35,046 nucleotides of DNA, from NCBI RefSeq assembly GCF_900111675.1, contig NZ_FOHO01000024.1:1-35046 (forward strand), read 5' to 3'. The DNA comes from Paracoccus homiensis (GTDB lineage: Bacteria; Pseudomonadota; Alphaproteobacteria; Rhodobacterales; Rhodobacteraceae). The notes below the pieces were generated by a model. It was not told the DNA's origin, made no database searches, and was given only the letters and a program-made list of their open reading frames with translations. Shown piece after piece: positions 32,940-35,046 of the stretch. The translations under genes and the position numbers were made by a program. The first letter of the stretch is position 1, and the number at the start of each line of letters is the position of its first letter.

Positions 32940-33221
32940 TCACGATGGGCGCTTGTCTTCGGCGGTGTCTTTTGTCGTCTGGCGCTGGCGCAACCATTCC
33001 CGCAGGATAAAAGAGTGTCGATCTTGGCTCTTGCTTTCAGAGCTGACCATCCAGATCGCCTCGCCGGACCGAACAGGGGGACCAAACGGCATAAAGAGTG
33101 ATCCATTGCTCAATTCTGTTGTTACATAATGGCGTGGAACCACTGCAATGCCCATGCCCTCGACCGCGGCCTGAAGCAGAAGGGTGCTGTGCGAGAACCG
33201 GTTACCCTGGATGGTTCCCGT
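32940..33221 (-). pseudogene. LysR-type regulator, C-terminal fragment
   Basis: About 90 codons match the end of a LysR substrate-binding domain: GNRFSHSTLLLQAAVEGMGI, then AVVPRHYVTTELSNG and EAIWMVSSES, with a natural stop at 32,940. The helix-turn-helix and most of the effector domain are missing. The family-like sequence stops near 33,221, where the IS-like element appears to begin, so an insertion or a deletion next to it probably broke the gene. The original targets are unknown. Confidence 0.7.
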
Positions 33222-34638
33222 GTAGGGAATGCCCGGGAGTGGGCAAAAGCTGGTGGTCAAGCGACCTGCTTGGAGACATCCAACCTTCTGTCAAAGACGG
33301 CGGCTCGAGTGACGGCTACCCGATGCGCGCCCTGCGGCGACCATCTCATGCGCCGCCGCTTTCCCATGCGGGTATTGCCGATGTCATCAACACAGCCTTT
33401 TGCCCGGAAGGATGAAACAGCGAGGCCACTGCGGTGTAGACGACCGTAATCTACGAGCGCGTCGAAGTTGTTCGGAAGGTACGAAAAGAGGTCTTGGCAC
33501 CTGGCTTTGACGCGCCTGGCCGCTTCTCGTAACACTCGGGTTTCGGCGTGCAGGCGATCGCAATCGATTTGGAAAACTTTGAGAACTGTCGTGGCTGCCA
33601 TCACTTTGCCGTGCCAATGGTACAACGGAGTAAATCGGCTGGTGGCTCGAAGAGTTGCGGCAACCCTGAAAATCCCCTCGATTTCAGAAGTCCCCGCAGC
33701 GCATTTTCAATGTGCTTGACCCGCATCGAGATATGCCACCAGTCCAGTATGTGGGCGACCGAACCTCGAACAGCTCGCCTGGCCAAATTAGGCAGTGCAG
33801 GTTCCCCGTCTGAAATCACGGTCACCTTGCTCAGACCGTCTCAGCCCTGCGCGATCAGGTCATGTCGGAGCTGCTCCGCAGGGAAACTGGCGGCTTGCTG
33901 CACGAGGCCAAACCGCCGGCTCATATTGGGGCTTTCAACCTTTCCGACAACGACATCCAGGTGACGCTTCTGGTATTTGGGCCGACATCATATGTGCGCT
34001 CCATCCAGGAAAACGGTCTGTGGTGAGCGCGACGCGATCGTATCCGCGTCTCCTGGGCTTGCGTCGTCGTGGCCCAACTCGTCGGCGACGCGACCCAAGC
34101 GATTTCGAACGGTCGTGCTCGACTGAGCCGAACAGGGCAGGAACATTTCGATCAATCGAGCGGCTTGCCGAAACGAGTTTCTGGCCCCTAATTCAGCCTG
34201 CAGGCGCCGAAGTTCAGGAGTCGCACGGTCAGAAAACAGCCCGGCAAGGGGTGATTGTGGCGCGGAGTTCTCGGTCCCAGCCGGTTGGCACAAGCAGCGT
34301 CGAAGCCTTGGTTACTTCACACGAATACGTCCGAAAACTGTGTCGAGAATGCGGCCTCGATCATCATGGATCGCACGGTGTTTGCAGCAACTATCGCATT
34401 TCCGGCGAGCTTCCAGTGCTTCACCGACCTGATCTTGCACCATCGCTTCCTGCAAACGCCTCAACAAGGTCTTTGCCTCGTCGAGGAGAAGGCCCAAATT
34501 CTCGGAACCCAACTCGTCCGGAGCACGACGAAGCCGACCGACATTGCGCCTCTTGGTGCCTCCATGGTCAAACGTCGTCTCGAAAAAAAATGCTCACATA
34601 CATGGCGGGCCCCGCCTTGTTCTAAGACCTTGCCCTAC
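33222..34638. mobile_element. Decayed insertion sequence, ISKra4-like
   Basis: The element contains a minus-strand transposase remnant. Its left edge is set where the LysR fragment stops. GTAGGG at 33,222-33,227 and its complement at 34,633-34,638 could be the outer ends, but they match over only six bases, so the limits are tentative. No target duplication could be confirmed. Confidence 0.45.
33257..34605 (-). pseudogene. Transposase pseudogene, ISKra4-like
   Basis: Read from right to left, one frame gives a transposase of about 440 codons interrupted by stops. Pieces include FDHGGTKRRNVGRL, RKCDSCCKHRAIHDDRGRI, RRLQAELGARNSFRQAARL, FLDGAHI, VVVGKVESPNMSRRFGL and HILDWWHISMRVKHIENALR. In-frame stops lie at about 34,312 (TAA after RIRVK), 33,988 (TGA after DGAHI) and 33,825 (TGA before DGLSK). 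Near 33,620 a one-base frameshift moves the reading to YHWHGKVMAATTVLKVFQID and the C-terminal RMRWSPQGAHRVAVTRAAVF. An eight-T run near 34,586 puts the likely ATG out of frame. The family label is from pattern memory. Confidence 0.65.
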
Positions 34639-34705
34639 CACGTCGACCACCAGATTTGCCCCTCCCGCCCGCCACGATCCGGCGCCTTTGTGTTCGTCAT
34701 TCGCC

Positions 34706-35046
34706 TCACCCTTGTCCTTTCCATGGGACGAGTTTTTGTTCTGCGAGTCTCATGATGACGTCGATTGCGTAGCCGATGATTCCGATGAGGATGATGCCCA
34801 TCAGGACGATGTCGGTCAGCTGGAACTTGGAGGCTGCGATGATCATCATGCCGGCGCCCTTCTGGGCCGCGACCAGCTCGGCGGCCACCACCGTGCCCCA
34901 GCACACCCCCATCGCCACCCGCGCCCCGGTAAAGATCTCGGGCAGCGAATTGGGCAGGATCACGTGCCGCAGCAATTGCCATTTCGACGCCCCCAGCGAA
35001 TAGGCCGCGTGCACCTTGGTGATGTTCACCCCCGACACGCCCGCCC
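34706..35046 (-). CDS. ABC transporter permease (TauC/SsuC type), C-terminal part
   Basis: The gene enters from the right edge and ends at 34,706; about 113 residues are visible. The coupling loop HAAYSLGASKWQLLRHVILP fits the EAA motif that contacts the ATPase, followed by EIFTGARVAMGVCWGTVVAA, GAGMMIIAASKF and the last membrane helix IILIGIIGYAIDVIMRL. This is typical of taurine, sulfonate and nitrate type permeases. The GTG at 35,038 is internal; the reading frame stays open to the window edge. It lies about 70 bases beyond the IS-like element, which separates it from the truncated LysR gene. Confidence 0.88.
   Translation of the reverse strand, partial: AGVSGVNITKVHAAYSLGASKWQLLRHVILPNSLPEIFTGARVAMGVCWGTVVAAELVAAQKGAGMMIIAASKFQLTDIVLMGIILIGIIGYAIDVIMRLAEQKLVPWKGQG

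Overview
The window looks like part of a plasmid or other secondary replicon of an alphaproteobacterium in the Rhodobacteraceae, most likely Paracoccus or a close relative. This rests on the high GC content, the codon use, the TRAP, BKACE and GMC gene families, a Rep_3-type initiator next to parAB, and an RHE_PE00001-type protein. No database search was possible, so the assignment is an inference.

Bases 1-14,580 form a catabolic island. It begins with the start of a biotin-dependent carboxylase (probably pyruvate carboxylase) facing away from a GntR/UTRA regulator. Next come a short-chain dehydrogenase (SDR), then a + strand run of beta-keto acid cleavage enzyme (BKACE), GMC oxidoreductase and mandelate-racemase-type enolase, closed by a strong palindromic terminator. 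A second SDR faces away from an HxlR regulator. On the minus strand follow an SDR-dctQ-dctM-dctP operon (TRAP importer) and a sulP-aldehyde dehydrogenase operon. Four copies of an AT-rich near-palindrome (core AAAC-N8-GTTT) lie in the intergenic regions ahead of gntR, the first SDR/BKACE, the SDR-TRAP operon and sulP. They are the best candidate for the operator of one shared regulon. The likely logic is TRAP uptake of an organic acid, dehydration or epimerisation and oxidations to a beta-keto acid, and cleavage by BKACE. The substrate is not known.

Bases 14,890-16,010 hold two small lipoprotein genes in tandem, a hairpin terminator and a remnant of an IS3-type orfA.

Bases 16,014-23,605 are a tightly packed seven-gene minus-strand operon in which every junction overlaps by 1-8 bases: CDP-alcohol phosphatidyltransferase, sulfatase/phosphoglycerol-transferase-like membrane enzyme, LPG-synthase-like membrane protein, NMT1/THI5-type binding protein, ABC ATPase, fused double permease and a GT4 glycosyltransferase. 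It combines lipid or head-group chemistry with a complete ABC importer. A cytochrome b561-type gene diverges from it, followed by a small XRE regulator with a Cys-rich tail.

Bases 24,670-30,235 begin with decayed DNA, including a DUF1826 pseudogene, and continue into a plasmid maintenance module: parB and parA on the minus strand, an iteron-type origin, and a Rep_3 initiator on the plus strand. Three copies of the inverted repeat GGTTTCGCNGCGAAACC (the middle copy slightly imperfect) mark the parAB locus and are probable parS sites.

Bases 30,236-35,046 are a mosaic: an RHE_PE00001-like DNA-binding protein with a possibly leaderless promoter, a 5'-truncated sulP paralogue, a truncated LysR gene, a decayed ISKra4-like element and the 3' end of a TauC/SsuC-type ABC permease.
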